A DNA stretch of 5,147 nt, from assembly GCF_002455975.1 (NCBI RefSeq), contig NZ_DKLM01000091.1:5099-10245 (forward strand), given 5' to 3'. The notes under the pieces are model-generated. The model saw nothing but the letters and a program-made list of their open reading frames with translations, made no database searches and was not told the DNA's origin. Shown here piece after piece: positions 5,044 through 5,147 of this stretch. Origin of the DNA: Clostridium sp. UBA6640 (GTDB taxonomy: Bacteria > Bacillota > Clostridia > Clostridiales > Clostridiaceae). Every line of letters begins with the position of its first letter. Within the stretch, counting starts at the first letter, position 1. The position numbers and the translations under genes are program-made.

Positions 5044-5050
5044 CCCCCCT
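5044..5050 (-). promoter_or_regulatory. Ribosome binding site that questions the GNAT start codon
   Basis: On the minus strand AGGGGGG touches the ATG at 5043-5041 with no spacer, which is unusually close. It is spaced 6 bases from the in-frame GTG at 5037-5035. Initiation at that GTG would give a 198-residue protein beginning at V3. No other Shine-Dalgarno-like sequence lies near. Confidence 0.5.
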
Positions 5051-5071
5051 ATAAAAAATTTCTAAGATATA

Positions 5072-5100
5072 TTTATCATATTAAGATTCAACTTCATCAA
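5072..5100 (-). promoter_or_regulatory. Weak candidate promoter of the GNAT gene
   Basis: On the minus strand TTGATG (5100-5095), a 17-base spacer and GATAAA (5077-5072) resemble a sigma-A promoter, with a predicted leader of around 20 bases. Both boxes are imperfect, and other pairings in this A+T-rich stretch score about as well. Confidence 0.25.
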
Positions 5101-5135
5101 TTGAGAATTAACTATTAACAATGGACAATTATTGA
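5099..5135. repeat. Possible dispersed intergenic repeat fragment
   Basis: The stretch reads AATTGAGAATTAACTATTAA followed by CAATGGACAATTATTGA. Strings of AATTGAGAATT, TTAACAATGGACAATT and similar words are typical of short repeated intergenic elements in Clostridium genomes, as far as I recall. The element may continue past the window edge. Confidence 0.35.
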
Positions 5136-5147
5136 TACTTCTCTTTT

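Overview
The window is very A+T-rich and looks like chromosomal DNA of a low-GC Firmicute, most likely Clostridium sensu stricto. The evidence is the codon use, the strong AGGAGG-type ribosome binding sites, a cell wall binding repeat 2 (CWB2) surface protein, a single-domain bacteriohemerythrin and a YhhN-family protein. The genus is inferred; no rRNA or housekeeping marker is present.

All six genes lie on the minus strand, so transcription runs from high to low coordinates. In that order they are: a GNAT acetyltransferase (5043-4441); a terminator (4414-4376); a secreted protein with three CWB2 repeats and a C-terminal His/Cys module (4317-3151); a weak hairpin (3136-3117); a well-formed sigma-A-type promoter preceded by 11-bp-phased half-sites, driving a small K/E/D-rich lipoprotein (2974-2726); a terminator (2703-2661); a long non-coding stretch; a HAD-superfamily protein (2386-1688); a bacteriohemerythrin (1554-1150); a bidirectional terminator (1135-1100); an intergenic region with a large palindrome; and a YhhN/lysoplasmalogenase-like membrane protein (841-107). 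The window then ends in non-coding DNA with a small hairpin at its edge.

Most genes appear to be separate transcription units. HAD and hemerythrin are the only pair without a visible terminator between them, so they may be co-transcribed. Two neighbouring genes encode envelope proteins (the CWB2 protein and the lipoprotein) and a third encodes a membrane lipid enzyme candidate, but nothing ties all six into one pathway. This reads as ordinary chromosomal accessory or housekeeping sequence. I see no mobile element, CRISPR array, tRNA or rRNA.

The most interesting signals are regulatory or structural: (1) four TGAA half-sites at exact 11-bp steps running into the -35 box of the lipoprotein promoter; (2) two terminators, about 1.7 kb apart, that share both stem and loop sequence, suggesting a dispersed terminator repeat; (3) a 43-bp near-perfect palindrome made of two 17-bp palindromes upstream of the YhhN gene; (4) a possible one-base frameshift that would add a 21-residue tail to the YhhN protein. 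I found no convincing undescribed multi-gene system.
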